Assembly (NCBI GenBank): GCA_003445035.1
Contig: DLVV01000178.1
Span: forward strand, 1 to 9,189
Direction: 5' to 3'
From: Planctomycetaceae bacterium
GTDB taxonomy: Bacteria > Planctomycetota > Planctomycetia > Planctomycetales > Planctomycetaceae
DNA: 9,189 bases
Below are positions 1 through 8,042 of the stretch, piece by piece. Position 1 is the first letter of the stretch. Each line of letters opens with the position of its first letter. Under the pieces are notes generated by a model. It did not search any database, was not told the DNA's origin, and saw only the letters and a program-made list of their open reading frames with translations. The position numbers were made by a program, and so were the translations under genes.

Positions 1-777
<777 letters not shown>

Positions 778-783
778 AGAACC

Positions 784-1182
784 GTGGCAGATAGTGCACT
801 GCAACTTGTCCTGGTGACGCCGGAAACGACGCTGTTCGATGCGCCCGTGCGATCGTTGCAGTTTCCGCTCTATGACGGCCAGATCGGCGTGCTGCCGGGC
901 CGTGCCCCGGTGGTGGGTCGGCTGGGTTACGGAGTGTTGACGGTCTCGACCTCCGACGGCGAGGACGAGCAGTATTTCATCGAGGGCGGGTTTGTGCAGG
1001 TCAAGGCGGGGACGGTGACCCTGCTGACCGACAGGGCGCGGGGCCTGGAGGACATCGATCGCCAGGCCGCCGAGGATCTGCTCGCAGAAGCCTCGAAACG
1101 GGTTCCCGTCACTGACGCCGAACTCGCCGCCAAGGAGCGGGACCAGGAAAGTGCCCGGCGGATGCTGGCCGTCGCTCGCTGA
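784..1182 (+). CDS. atpC: F1Fo ATP synthase subunit epsilon
   Basis: This is the epsilon subunit of the F1 central stalk, which couples rotation to catalysis and can inhibit ATP hydrolysis through its C-terminal helices. The 132-residue length is normal for the family. The N-terminal beta-sandwich is recognised by the stretch around residues 29-51 (LYDGQIGVLPGRAPVVGRLG), the classic epsilon motif, and by the GGFVQV strand at 68-73. Residues from about 88 onward are charged and Ala-rich, consistent with the helical hairpin. The start is a GTG, chosen because it gives the expected N-terminus and follows a GAGGAGG site within atpD. It is the last gene of the atp block: only 23 bp separate its stop from the stop of the oppositely oriented FAD oxidoreductase gene. 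Confidence 0.95.
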   Translation: MADSALQLVLVTPETTLFDAPVRSLQFPLYDGQIGVLPGRAPVVGRLGYGVLTVSTSDGEDEQYFIEGGFVQVKAGTVTLLTDRARGLEDIDRQAAEDLLAEASKRVPVTDAELAAKERDQESARRMLAVAR

Positions 1183-1195
1183 GCGGTGGCTGCTC
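1181..1195 (+). terminator. Short hairpin in the convergent atpC / FAD oxidoreductase junction (weak terminator candidate)
   Basis: The bases at the atpC stop can pair as GAGCGG / CTGCTC around a TGG loop (six pairs including one G-U). No T-run follows on the + strand, and on the - strand the G-U pair becomes an A-C mismatch. It is the only obvious fold in the 23-bp junction, so it could help end atp transcription, but it lacks the hallmarks of an intrinsic terminator. Confidence 0.2.
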
Positions 1196-1205
1196 TCCCG
1201 GACGG

Positions 1206-2432
1206 CTAATGGTCGATCGCGTAATAATGCTCGTACACGCTGCGGGCCCGCGCCGTCACCTCGTCCCAGGTCCACGCGTTGTCGGTGAACCGATCGGGAC
1301 TGAGACTGCTGACGTATTCGGACGGATTGTCTTCGAGTGACTCGACGACGTGCCGCCCGATGCCGGCCGATCCCGAAACACCGTGTGCATTGCAGCCACC
1401 GGCCATCACGAATCCCTTCACCCGGTTGCTTTCTCCGATGATGAACCGGCCATCGGGAGTGAAGGTGGGCCAGCCGCGGAAGACGCTGCGAATGCCAAGT
1501 TGAGAAACTTGTGGGAACTGCGGCGCCAGTTGCCCGGCGAAGGCGGCCAGCACGTCCCAGTCTTCTCGAACAGGAGGTGTCTGTCCGTCAACGGGATATT
1601 CTCGTGGATCCAGTGACAGGCTGGCCGGTTCCCAGCCGCCACACAGCAGTGAATCGGTTTCGGCGCGGAGGTAGAGGGTGGCGTCAGGGATGCGGATCAC
1701 AGGCAGATCGGGACGCAGCCCCTCGGCCGCGACGGTCACAAAGAACTCGTGTCGCACGGGGACGATCGGCAGTTCGAGTCCGACCGAATCGGCCAGGTGC
1801 CAGGCGTGGGCACCGGCGGCGTTGATTACCATCGGGGTCGAGATCCGTTCCCCGGAGGTCTCGACGCCGATGACCTGATCGTCTTTGACGAGAACACTCC
1901 GCACGGTGGTCCCGGTCCGAAACCGTACACCGGCTTCCCGGGCGCGAGCGACGTAGGCCATCGCCAGGTCGCTGGGTTGCAGGTAACCGTCGCTGGGACA
2001 CCAGAGCACACCGCGAACCTGGTCGAAGCTCAGTGCCGGCCAGAGCGAGGCGGCCTCGTCGTTGTCCAGAAATCGCGTTTCCAGTCCGGCCTCGTCGGCG
2101 ACAGCCTGCATCCGGCGGAACTCCTCGACCCGCTCGTCGCACAGGGCCAGTCGCAGCGACCCGACCTGTCGCCAGCCGGGACGGGCTCCGTCACCGGCTT
2201 CGAGCTCCGAGAAGGTCTCGACCGACCACATGGCCAGCCGGGTGCGGTCGAGCGAATTGCGGACCTGTCCGACCAGGCCGGCCGCCTGCGAGGTCGTCGC
2301 TGCCGCGAGCGTGGGTTCCTTTTCGATCAGCAGGATGTCGTCGTGTCCGGCGGCGGCCAGGCTGTGGGCCACGCCGCAGCCGACGGCTCCGCCGCCAATG
2401 ATGACGATCGCGGCTCTCTGTTGTTCTGTCAC
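1206..2432 (-). CDS. FAD-dependent oxidoreductase, DAO family (dimethylglycine/sarcosine dehydrogenase-like)
   Basis: This 408-residue protein is a single-domain DAO-fold flavoenzyme, predicted cytoplasmic, that probably oxidises an N-methyl or secondary amine and hands electrons to ETF. The dinucleotide-binding motif GGGAVG is at residues 13-18, with the ribose-binding Glu at 37 (LLIEKE). It is followed by TTSQAAGL at 46-53. In mitochondrial dimethylglycine and sarcosine dehydrogenases the matching segment reads T-T/S-W-H-x-A-G-L, and its His carries covalent FAD; here that position is Gln49, so FAD is probably non-covalent. The C-terminal FAD-contact region is FTPDGRFIIGE (324-334) plus GGCNAHGVSGSAG (345-357). 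There is no C-terminal folate-binding GcvT-like domain. The start is GTG, whose bases form a 4-nt GTGA overlap with the stop of the Rieske gene upstream, implying co-translation. The DAO family call is firm; the substrate is inferred from context. Confidence 0.85.
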   Translation of the reverse strand: MTEQQRAAIVIIGGGAVGCGVAHSLAAAGHDDILLIEKEPTLAAATTSQAAGLVGQVRNSLDRTRLAMWSVETFSELEAGDGARPGWRQVGSLRLALCDERVEEFRRMQAVADEAGLETRFLDNDEAASLWPALSFDQVRGVLWCPSDGYLQPSDLAMAYVARAREAGVRFRTGTTVRSVLVKDDQVIGVETSGERISTPMVINAAGAHAWHLADSVGLELPIVPVRHEFFVTVAAEGLRPDLPVIRIPDATLYLRAETDSLLCGGWEPASLSLDPREYPVDGQTPPVREDWDVLAAFAGQLAPQFPQVSQLGIRSVFRGWPTFTPDGRFIIGESNRVKGFVMAGGCNAHGVSGSAGIGRHVVESLEDNPSEYVSSLSPDRFTDNAWTWDEVTARARSVYEHYYAIDH

Positions 2433-3685
2433 GGCTGGGAACCCAATTGTTCGAGGTACCAGTTGACCAGGGCGTCGACGTTGTATTCCTTGAACGTGGA
2501 AAACGGTCCGGGAGTGTACCGGCTGGAGCTGACGCCCCGCTGGACACTTTCGCAGATCGTCCAGTCCTGTTCGGACGTCAGTTGCCAGAAGGGCATGATC
2601 TCGTCGAGCTGGTAGTCGCGACCCTCTTCGGCGTGAGCCGCGACCAGCCAGGTGACCTGAATCCGGGTCCGGCCGGGCCCGGCCGGCAGCAACCGTGTGC
2701 TGACAGAGTGATCGCAGCTGGAATGGTTCCAGAAGTTGGGCATCGTTCGCACTCTCAGCGTTCCCACATCGGGGTCATTGTAGTCCCCCATCAACGGGGC
2801 GACCTGTCGGCCGTCCATGGTCTCGCTGAAGTAGCCCTCGGCCAGAGGGGTGCGATTGGCAGAGAACCAGCCTTCGGATCCGCAGGCGGGGAACGATGTC
2901 ATGCCCGTCCGCGTGTGTGTCACCGCCAGGCCACTGGCTGCCCATTTCTTCTGGCTCCGCAGGGTGGCGTTGTCGATGGCGGCCTGGGCCTGGGGGGTCG
3001 TGTCATCGGCGTTGTAGTGGTCGAAGTTGGCACGGATGTACTGCGGATGATTCACGTTGCAGTGGTAACACTCGCGGTTGTTCTCCCAGACGATCTTCCA
3101 GTTGGCGGCGACGTCGTAGTCCACGACCTTTGCCACCCGGGCCTGCTCAAAGCCCTGGGGCCGGGACGCCGGTCCGATCAACGCGGCGGCGGGATCAAAA
3201 TCGGGCGGGTCTTCGGCCAACGAGAGGAAGATCAGCCCCTCGAGAACCTCGACGTGAGCACGATGCAGGGCCAACGAGTCCCGATCGAGATCATCCTGCA
3301 TTCCTCGACAGGATTGCAGACTGCCGTCCCGCGCGTAGGTCCATTGGTGGTACGGGCAGATGAAGCGGCCGATGTGTCCCGACGTGGACGTGCAAAGCAC
3401 GGTGCCGCGGTGACGACAGACGTTGTGCATCGCGTGGATCGTGCCCTCGTCGTCGCGGACGACGACCAGGGGGTCGCTGCCGATGTCCAGGGTGAAGTAA
3501 TCGCCCGGTTCGGGAACCTGGCAGGTGTGTCCGGCAAATAGCCAGCCGCGTTGCCAGATCCGGGTGAGTTCGGCCCGGTAAACCAGATCGTCGTGATAGA
3601 ACTCTGCCGGAAGTCCATGACCCGGCCGACGCCGCGAGATCAGCTCCAGGATCTGTTCGTGTTCAAGCGGGGAGATGTCTGTCAT
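2429..3685 (-). CDS. Rieske non-heme iron oxygenase, alpha subunit (GbcA / choline monooxygenase-like)
   Basis: This 418-residue soluble oxygenase carries an N-terminal Rieske [2Fe-2S] domain and a C-terminal catalytic domain. The Rieske ligands are C90-x-H92 and C110-x2-H113, with the CRHRG and CPYHQW contexts typical of the family. The catalytic segment around 196-214 contains E205-x2-H208-x4-H213, the bridging acid and two iron-ligand histidines; D374 (EQDW) is the likely third ligand. This layout matches enzymes that hydroxylate an N-methyl group of quaternary amines (glycine betaine, stachydrine, carnitine, choline) rather than aromatic ring dioxygenases that need a beta subunit. The ATG start overlaps the stop of the upstream DUF5690 gene by one base (TGATG). 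The two FAD amine-dehydrogenase-like genes and etfBA in the same run support a demethylation role. No cognate ferredoxin reductase (GbcB type) is encoded in the window. Family certain; substrate inferred. Confidence 0.88.
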   Translation of the reverse strand: MTDISPLEHEQILELISRRRPGHGLPAEFYHDDLVYRAELTRIWQRGWLFAGHTCQVPEPGDYFTLDIGSDPLVVVRDDEGTIHAMHNVCRHRGTVLCTSTSGHIGRFICPYHQWTYARDGSLQSCRGMQDDLDRDSLALHRAHVEVLEGLIFLSLAEDPPDFDPAAALIGPASRPQGFEQARVAKVVDYDVAANWKIVWENNRECYHCNVNHPQYIRANFDHYNADDTTPQAQAAIDNATLRSQKKWAASGLAVTHTRTGMTSFPACGSEGWFSANRTPLAEGYFSETMDGRQVAPLMGDYNDPDVGTLRVRTMPNFWNHSSCDHSVSTRLLPAGPGRTRIQVTWLVAAHAEEGRDYQLDEIMPFWQLTSEQDWTICESVQRGVSSSRYTPGPFSTFKEYNVDALVNWYLEQLGSQP

Positions 3686-5031
3686 CAGGTGGATTCGGTT
3701 GGGATGGCGGTGTGATCACCGGCCGGGTAGTGAGTGTGGCGTTTCATCAGGAAGACACAGGCCAGAATCAGCAGGACCACGCCCACGACCGACATGACGT
3801 AAGTCAGGATACGGAAGAAATCGATTCGGGCGGTGTCACCGGCCAACAGGTCCTTGCCCAAAAGCACGCTGATGGCGCCGCTGTAGCCGACGGCATCGGC
3901 CACGTAGACGGCGAACACGGCCGTCCCCATGGCCCGGGTCGAAGCGATCAGGCGATCAAAGAGCACCGAACCGAAGGGGACATATGTCAGGTAAGCCCCC
4001 AGTCCGGTCAGGATCATCCAGGTTAGCCCGCTGACAAGCTTGAGGTCCCAGAGGATCGTGCCGGCACCCAGTAGAAACACGCCAAAGGTCATGATCACGA
4101 AGGCCCCGTAGAGACCCCGGCGGTTGTCGCGGATCAGGTTCAGCCCGGCCAGTGCGGCCATCACTCCAAAAGCGACCCAGATTTCACTGCGTGTGAAAAT
4201 GGCCGGCGTCTGGCCGTAACCCAGGCTCTCGAAGATCTCCTTGCCGAAGTTGTCTCGGAAGTCCCGGTAGGCGGTCAGGAAGAAATAGACGGTCGAAAGC
4301 AGGATCATCTCGGGCAGAAACTGCCGGAAGAACTGCCAGCGTTGTGAGCCGCCCATGGTGGTCCGTTCGACCCGGGCTTCGATATCGGCCGCGTCGGGTT
4401 GCGGCAGCTGGTTGAGAAGCCAGACCGATCCCACGAACGGGGGCAGGAAGCAGATGCCCGTGGCACAGGGCATCCAGAACTGGTCGACCTGGACGGTCGA
4501 CATCAGCCAGAGGCCGATGTCCTTGACGGCCCCGCTGGCGACGATGTAAGCGCAGCTCAGTCCCGCCAGCAGCATTTCCGATGTCCGTCGGCCCTCGAGA
4601 TACAGCACGACCAGTCCCCAGACCATGCCCAGCGGAAGCCCGTTGAAGAAGATGGCTATGACCTTGAGGTTGTTGGGCAAGACGGCGAAGAGCAGCAGGG
4701 ACAACTCGGCCACGACGATCATCAACACCAGTCCCCTGGCCCGTTTCTGGCGGTCGATCTCGGCACAGACCTTGATCCCGATGACTTTCGAGAGCGCGTA
4801 GCCGATGATCTGGCTGATGACGAAGGCCGTTTTCAGATCGATGTCACCACCCAGGAACTTCAGCCCCTCGTAGCTCGCCGCAGAAAATGGTTTGCGGAAG
4901 GCGTACATGCAGAAGTAGGTCGAGAACGACGCGAAAATCACGAAGGCTGTGAACAGTGGGGCGGGGGCATTTTCCAGCCACGCTGTCAATCGGCCGCGGG
5001 GAATGGGAGCGAATGATGTCGGCCTGTCCAT
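3685..5031 (-). CDS. DUF5690-type 12-helix membrane protein (MFS-like), putative transporter
   Basis: This 448-residue inner-membrane protein has about twelve hydrophobic segments, near residues 25-45, 67-87, 99-118, 123-146, 153-178, 187-208, 238-255, 284-300, 306-328, 334-352, 368-392 and 406-429, with a charged central loop (about 209-237) splitting two six-helix halves as in major facilitator proteins. The first helix ends in FSTYFCMYAFRKPFS (35-49), the hallmark I associate with DUF5690, and resembles the Y-x-x-RK motif of organophosphate/phosphate antiporters. No substrate is established for the family to my knowledge. The ATG start directly abuts the preceding gene's TGA with no spacer, and a GAGGAA site lies 9 nt upstream. 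Its position between the electron-transfer protein and the oxygenase suggests it imports the amine substrate or exports a product. Membrane topology is clear; function is a guess. Confidence 0.72.
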   Translation of the reverse strand: MDRPTSFAPIPRGRLTAWLENAPAPLFTAFVIFASFSTYFCMYAFRKPFSAASYEGLKFLGGDIDLKTAFVISQIIGYALSKVIGIKVCAEIDRQKRARGLVLMIVVAELSLLLFAVLPNNLKVIAIFFNGLPLGMVWGLVVLYLEGRRTSEMLLAGLSCAYIVASGAVKDIGLWLMSTVQVDQFWMPCATGICFLPPFVGSVWLLNQLPQPDAADIEARVERTTMGGSQRWQFFRQFLPEMILLSTVYFFLTAYRDFRDNFGKEIFESLGYGQTPAIFTRSEIWVAFGVMAALAGLNLIRDNRRGLYGAFVIMTFGVFLLGAGTILWDLKLVSGLTWMILTGLGAYLTYVPFGSVLFDRLIASTRAMGTAVFAVYVADAVGYSGAISVLLGKDLLAGDTARIDFFRILTYVMSVVGVVLLILACVFLMKRHTHYPAGDHTAIPTEST

Positions 5032-7044
5032 TCAGCCGGTTTCCTCGAGCGATTCGAACAGCACTTCGGCCAGGTCCACGACGTTGGCCGAGTGCCCTTC
5101 GGTTGCCAGGCCATCACCGATCATTGTCCGGCAGAACGGACACGAAACAACCACGGTCTCCGCGCCCGCGGTGGTGATCTCCTTGATGCGGTCGCGTCCC
5201 ACGCGATCTTCCGGACCGTCGTCCAGCCACATCCGCCCGCCTCCTCCTCCGCAGCAGGCCGTGCGGCAACCGTGCCGCGGCAGTTCGTCCAGTTGGGCTC
5301 CGGTAGCTGCCAGCACGTCGCGGGGGGCATCGACAATGCCGTTGACCCGGGCCAGGTAACAGGGGTCGTGGAAGGTGACCGTTTCGGCCGCCGATCGATC
5401 CACCTGCAATCGACCCTCGTCAACCAGCGTGGAGAGAAACTCGCTGTGGTGCACCACCTCGTAGTGCCCCCCCGCGTCGGGGTAGTCGTGCTTGAGGCTG
5501 TTGAGGCAATGGGGGCAGTGGGTGACGATGCGGGTGACGTCGTGTTGTCCGAGTTCCTTGACGTTGTGGGCCGCCAGCTCAGCGAATACGAATTCCTCGC
5601 CCATCCGGCGTGCCGACTCACCTGTGCAGCGTTCCCGTTCACCCAGCACCGCGAATCGCACTCCGGCGACCTGGAGCAGACGAACCATTGCCCGGGCTGT
5701 GCGGCGGGACTGGCGGTCGTAAGCCGCGGCGCAGCCGACCCAGTACAGCACCTCGAAGTCCGGCTGGTCGTCGACGGTCGGAACCTCCAGGCCCTCGGCC
5801 CAGTCCATCCGCTGGTCGGGGGGCAGGCCCCAGGGGTTGCCGGACCGGCCCAGCTTCTGGAGCGCGGTGGCCGCCGGGCCCCGCACCGCCCCGGCCCCGA
5901 CCAAATGCCGCCGCATGCCGATGATCAACTCGAGCGGATCGACGCCCAGTGGGCAGACCTCGACACAGGCCGAGCAGGATGTGCAGGACCAGAGAGTCTC
6001 CTCTGACACCACCCCGCCGGCGAGGGCCGGCGTGCTGTCCGATCCGATCCCTCGCAATTGTCCGGCGAGGTCCTGGACGACCTGTCGAGGGGAGAGCGGT
6101 TTGCCGGCGGCGTGGGCGGGGCATTCGTCCTGGCAACGTCCGCACGACACGCAGGCGTCGAGCGAGACAAGTTGCCGGATGGCCAGGTGATCCATCTGGC
6201 TGATCCCGAAAACTCCGGTCGCCTCGACCTCTTCAATCGTCACCGGGGTCATCGTCCCCAGCGGGCGTTCGGGATGGCGGCTCAGCAGCACGCCGCCGGC
6301 GACCGCGTGCCACAGCCGAGTCGAGGGAACCGCGGCCAACAGCCCCAGTGCGACCACCGCGTGCAGCCACCAGGTGAATTGGTGAATGACGACGGCCGCC
6401 TCCCGGGTCACGCCCACACTCTCCAGGCCTCCGGCCACCGCGGCTCCGACAAAAGACACCCAACGTCCCGGGCTGTCGGCCTCGATGATCCGCAGGCCCT
6501 CGACCAGGAAGCCGCTGGCTCCCAGGAACAGCAACGCGAACAGCACCATCCAGTCCGAGCCACGGTGGCCGATCGAGGCGTCTCCCCGTCGCCGCCTGAC
6601 CAGGAACCAGCCCGCTCCGAACAGCACGGCCAGTCCGGCCAGGTCCATCACCGGTTCGTAGATCGCGTAGTACAGGCCCTTGTGAAACACCGGTTGGTCG
6701 GCCTCTCGACCGGCCAGCAGTGCGGCGACATGTTCGACGGCGATCAGGACCGTGCCGAGCGTCAGAACGGCGAATCCGCCGAACAGGCAACGGTGGGCCC
6801 GCGAGGCGGCCGGCCGGGTTCTGTTGAGCGTGGACTGGGACAGCACGCGGGCGAAGATGGCACGAACGGTTTGTCCGGCCGAGTGCCGCGAATCGACTGC
6901 CCGTCCCGACCTCCAGCGACGGATCCGTGGCCACGCGGTTTTGATCGCGATCAGCCCGGCGATGACGGCCAGGGCGTAGAAGATCATCTTCGGCACCGTG
7001 CCGATATTGCCGAAAATCTCTCGGGTGAGCGTTTCAGTCGGCAT
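5032..7044 (-). CDS. Membrane heme b / Fe-S oxidoreductase, DgcB-like (probable ETF:quinone oxidoreductase, EMO type)
   Basis: This 670-residue protein probably takes electrons from reduced EtfAB and delivers them to membrane quinone. Residues 1-250 form a membrane domain with about five or six helices (around 19-38, 86-110, 131-150, 164-185, 196-208, 221-240), like NarI-type cytochrome b; H84, H105, H221, H228 and H246 are candidate heme ligands. Two ferredoxin-type clusters follow: C298/C301/C304/C308 and C354/C357/C360/C364. Then come two CCG (HdrD/GlpC-like) domains: C438, C473 (in CTGE), C510-x2-C513; and C562, C593, C597-C598, C635-x2-C638. This architecture matches DgcB of dimethylglycine catabolism and the EMO-type ETF:menaquinone oxidoreductases. 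The ATG at 7044 is chosen; a TTG one codon earlier (7047) is possible. It overlaps etfA by 11 nt and abuts the DUF5690 gene, so partnership with EtfAB is strongly implied. Confidence 0.85.
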   Translation of the reverse strand: MPTETLTREIFGNIGTVPKMIFYALAVIAGLIAIKTAWPRIRRWRSGRAVDSRHSAGQTVRAIFARVLSQSTLNRTRPAASRAHRCLFGGFAVLTLGTVLIAVEHVAALLAGREADQPVFHKGLYYAIYEPVMDLAGLAVLFGAGWFLVRRRRGDASIGHRGSDWMVLFALLFLGASGFLVEGLRIIEADSPGRWVSFVGAAVAGGLESVGVTREAAVVIHQFTWWLHAVVALGLLAAVPSTRLWHAVAGGVLLSRHPERPLGTMTPVTIEEVEATGVFGISQMDHLAIRQLVSLDACVSCGRCQDECPAHAAGKPLSPRQVVQDLAGQLRGIGSDSTPALAGGVVSEETLWSCTSCSACVEVCPLGVDPLELIIGMRRHLVGAGAVRGPAATALQKLGRSGNPWGLPPDQRMDWAEGLEVPTVDDQPDFEVLYWVGCAAAYDRQSRRTARAMVRLLQVAGVRFAVLGERERCTGESARRMGEEFVFAELAAHNVKELGQHDVTRIVTHCPHCLNSLKHDYPDAGGHYEVVHHSEFLSTLVDEGRLQVDRSAAETVTFHDPCYLARVNGIVDAPRDVLAATGAQLDELPRHGCRTACCGGGGGRMWLDDGPEDRVGRDRIKEITTAGAETVVVSCPFCRTMIGDGLATEGHSANVVDLAEVLFESLEETG
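5041..5046 (-). promoter_or_regulatory. Shine-Dalgarno for the DUF5690 gene
   Basis: On the - strand the bases read GAGGAA, 9 nt ahead of the ATG at 5031 and within the last codons of the Fe-S oxidoreductase gene. It is one of the few good ribosome-binding sites in the cluster and fixes the start directly after the preceding TGA. Confidence 0.5.
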
Positions 7045-7999
7045 CAAGGTGCTGGATCATTTCGGGAACGATGTCGTACAGGTCGCCAACAATTCCGTAG
7101 TCGGCGACTTCAAAGATCGGCGCATGAGGGTCGGAATTGATTGCGACGATCACTCGCGAGTTCTTCATGCCGGCCAGGTGCTGGACCGCGCCCGAGATGC
7201 CCACCGCGATGTAGAGTTCGGGGGCCACCACCTTGCCGGTCTGGCCGACCTGGAGATCGTTGGGAGTCAGGCCGGCGTCGACCAGTGCACGGGAACTGCC
7301 GGTCGCTCCTTCGAACCGGTCGGCCAGTCCTCCGACGAGTCGCTCGAAGTCCTCGGTTGTCTTCAGGCCTCGACCTCCCGAAACCACCACCCGGGCCTCT
7401 GTGACATCCGGCCGGTGACTCGGACGTCCGTCGAGCCCCAAATGACCGGTTGAGGTTGGAAGCCGTTCGACGTCGAAATTGATCGGGGTGATCGCGGCGG
7501 GTGAGGAATTGCGTTCGGGTGGTTCGGCGGCAGTGGGTCGCACGGTGATGATCAGTGGGCTTCCGTGCAGGACGACGCTGGCGGTGACAGCTCCGGCGTA
7601 CATCGGCCGCTGCCAGACCAGGCGGTCCCCGTCACGAAGAAATCCGGTGACGTCGCTGGCCATGGCCCCGCCGAGCAAGCCTCCGGCGCGTCCGAGGATG
7701 TCGCGGGAGAAGGTTGACGAGGCGCCCAGCAGGATGTCGACCGATTCGGATCGGACCACCCCGGCTGTGACCTCGGCCCAGCGGTCTGCCAGGGGCTCGG
7801 CCAGGTCGGCGTGCGAGCCAAGCAGCACCGGGCAAAAGGCGGCCGCGTCGTCGGCGACGGTGGCGACGGAGTCGCCCAGCACCAGGCAGGTGACCCGATC
7901 GCCATCACCGTTGGCCAGCCGGCGGGCAAAGCCCAACGCCGCAGTTGTCCCGGCTCGCAACCGGTCGCCGTCATGCTCGGCCAACACCAGCACGTGCAT
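7034..7999 (-). CDS. etfA: Electron transfer flavoprotein subunit alpha
   Basis: EtfA pairs with EtfB to form a soluble FAD-carrying electron shuttle between primary flavin dehydrogenases and a quinone reductase. The 321-residue product has the N-terminal ETF domain (MHVLVLAEHD onward) and a strongly conserved C-terminal FAD-binding domain: SGGRG (207-211), GSSR (234-237), QVGQTGK (250-256), ISGAVQH (268-274), then N288 and D300. The frame is open a further 70 codons upstream of the chosen ATG, but that stretch is Arg/Ser-rich, has no family resemblance, and runs antiparallel-free over the end of etfB in another frame; MHVLVLAE is the normal EtfA N-terminus. A 43-nt gap separates it from etfB, with no strong ribosome-binding site. 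It overlaps the following Fe-S oxidoreductase gene by 11 nt. The context says it serves the two FAD amine dehydrogenases of this cluster. Confidence 0.95.
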   Translation of the reverse strand: MHVLVLAEHDGDRLRAGTTAALGFARRLANGDGDRVTCLVLGDSVATVADDAAAFCPVLLGSHADLAEPLADRWAEVTAGVVRSESVDILLGASSTFSRDILGRAGGLLGGAMASDVTGFLRDGDRLVWQRPMYAGAVTASVVLHGSPLIITVRPTAAEPPERNSSPAAITPINFDVERLPTSTGHLGLDGRPSHRPDVTEARVVVSGGRGLKTTEDFERLVGGLADRFEGATGSSRALVDAGLTPNDLQVGQTGKVVAPELYIAVGISGAVQHLAGMKNSRVIVAINSDPHAPIFEVADYGIVGDLYDIVPEMIQHLDAD

Positions 8000-8042
8000 C
8001 GTCGCGGTCTCGGTGGATGGTGATTGAATGGATGGCAAACGG

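Noticed and set aside
2447..3541. 364-codon open frame on the + strand opposite the Rieske gene
   Set aside because: It is the antisense shadow of a gene with clear Rieske and iron-ligand motifs; its own product is Gly/Val-rich with no recognisable family.
7042..7047. TTG at 7047 as start of the Fe-S oxidoreductase
   Set aside because: The adjacent ATG at 7044 is the stronger start; the difference is one residue and neither has a clear Shine-Dalgarno.
6058..7140. 360-codon open frame on the + strand opposite the Fe-S oxidoreductase gene
   Set aside because: High-GC shadow frame; its translation is Arg/Gln/Gly-rich and lacks any domain, while the opposite strand has intact Cys clusters throughout.
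8000..8042. 43-nt etfB-etfA gap as an internal promoter or small RNA
   Set aside because: No recognisable -10/-35 pair, hairpin or repeat is visible; it looks like ordinary spacer.
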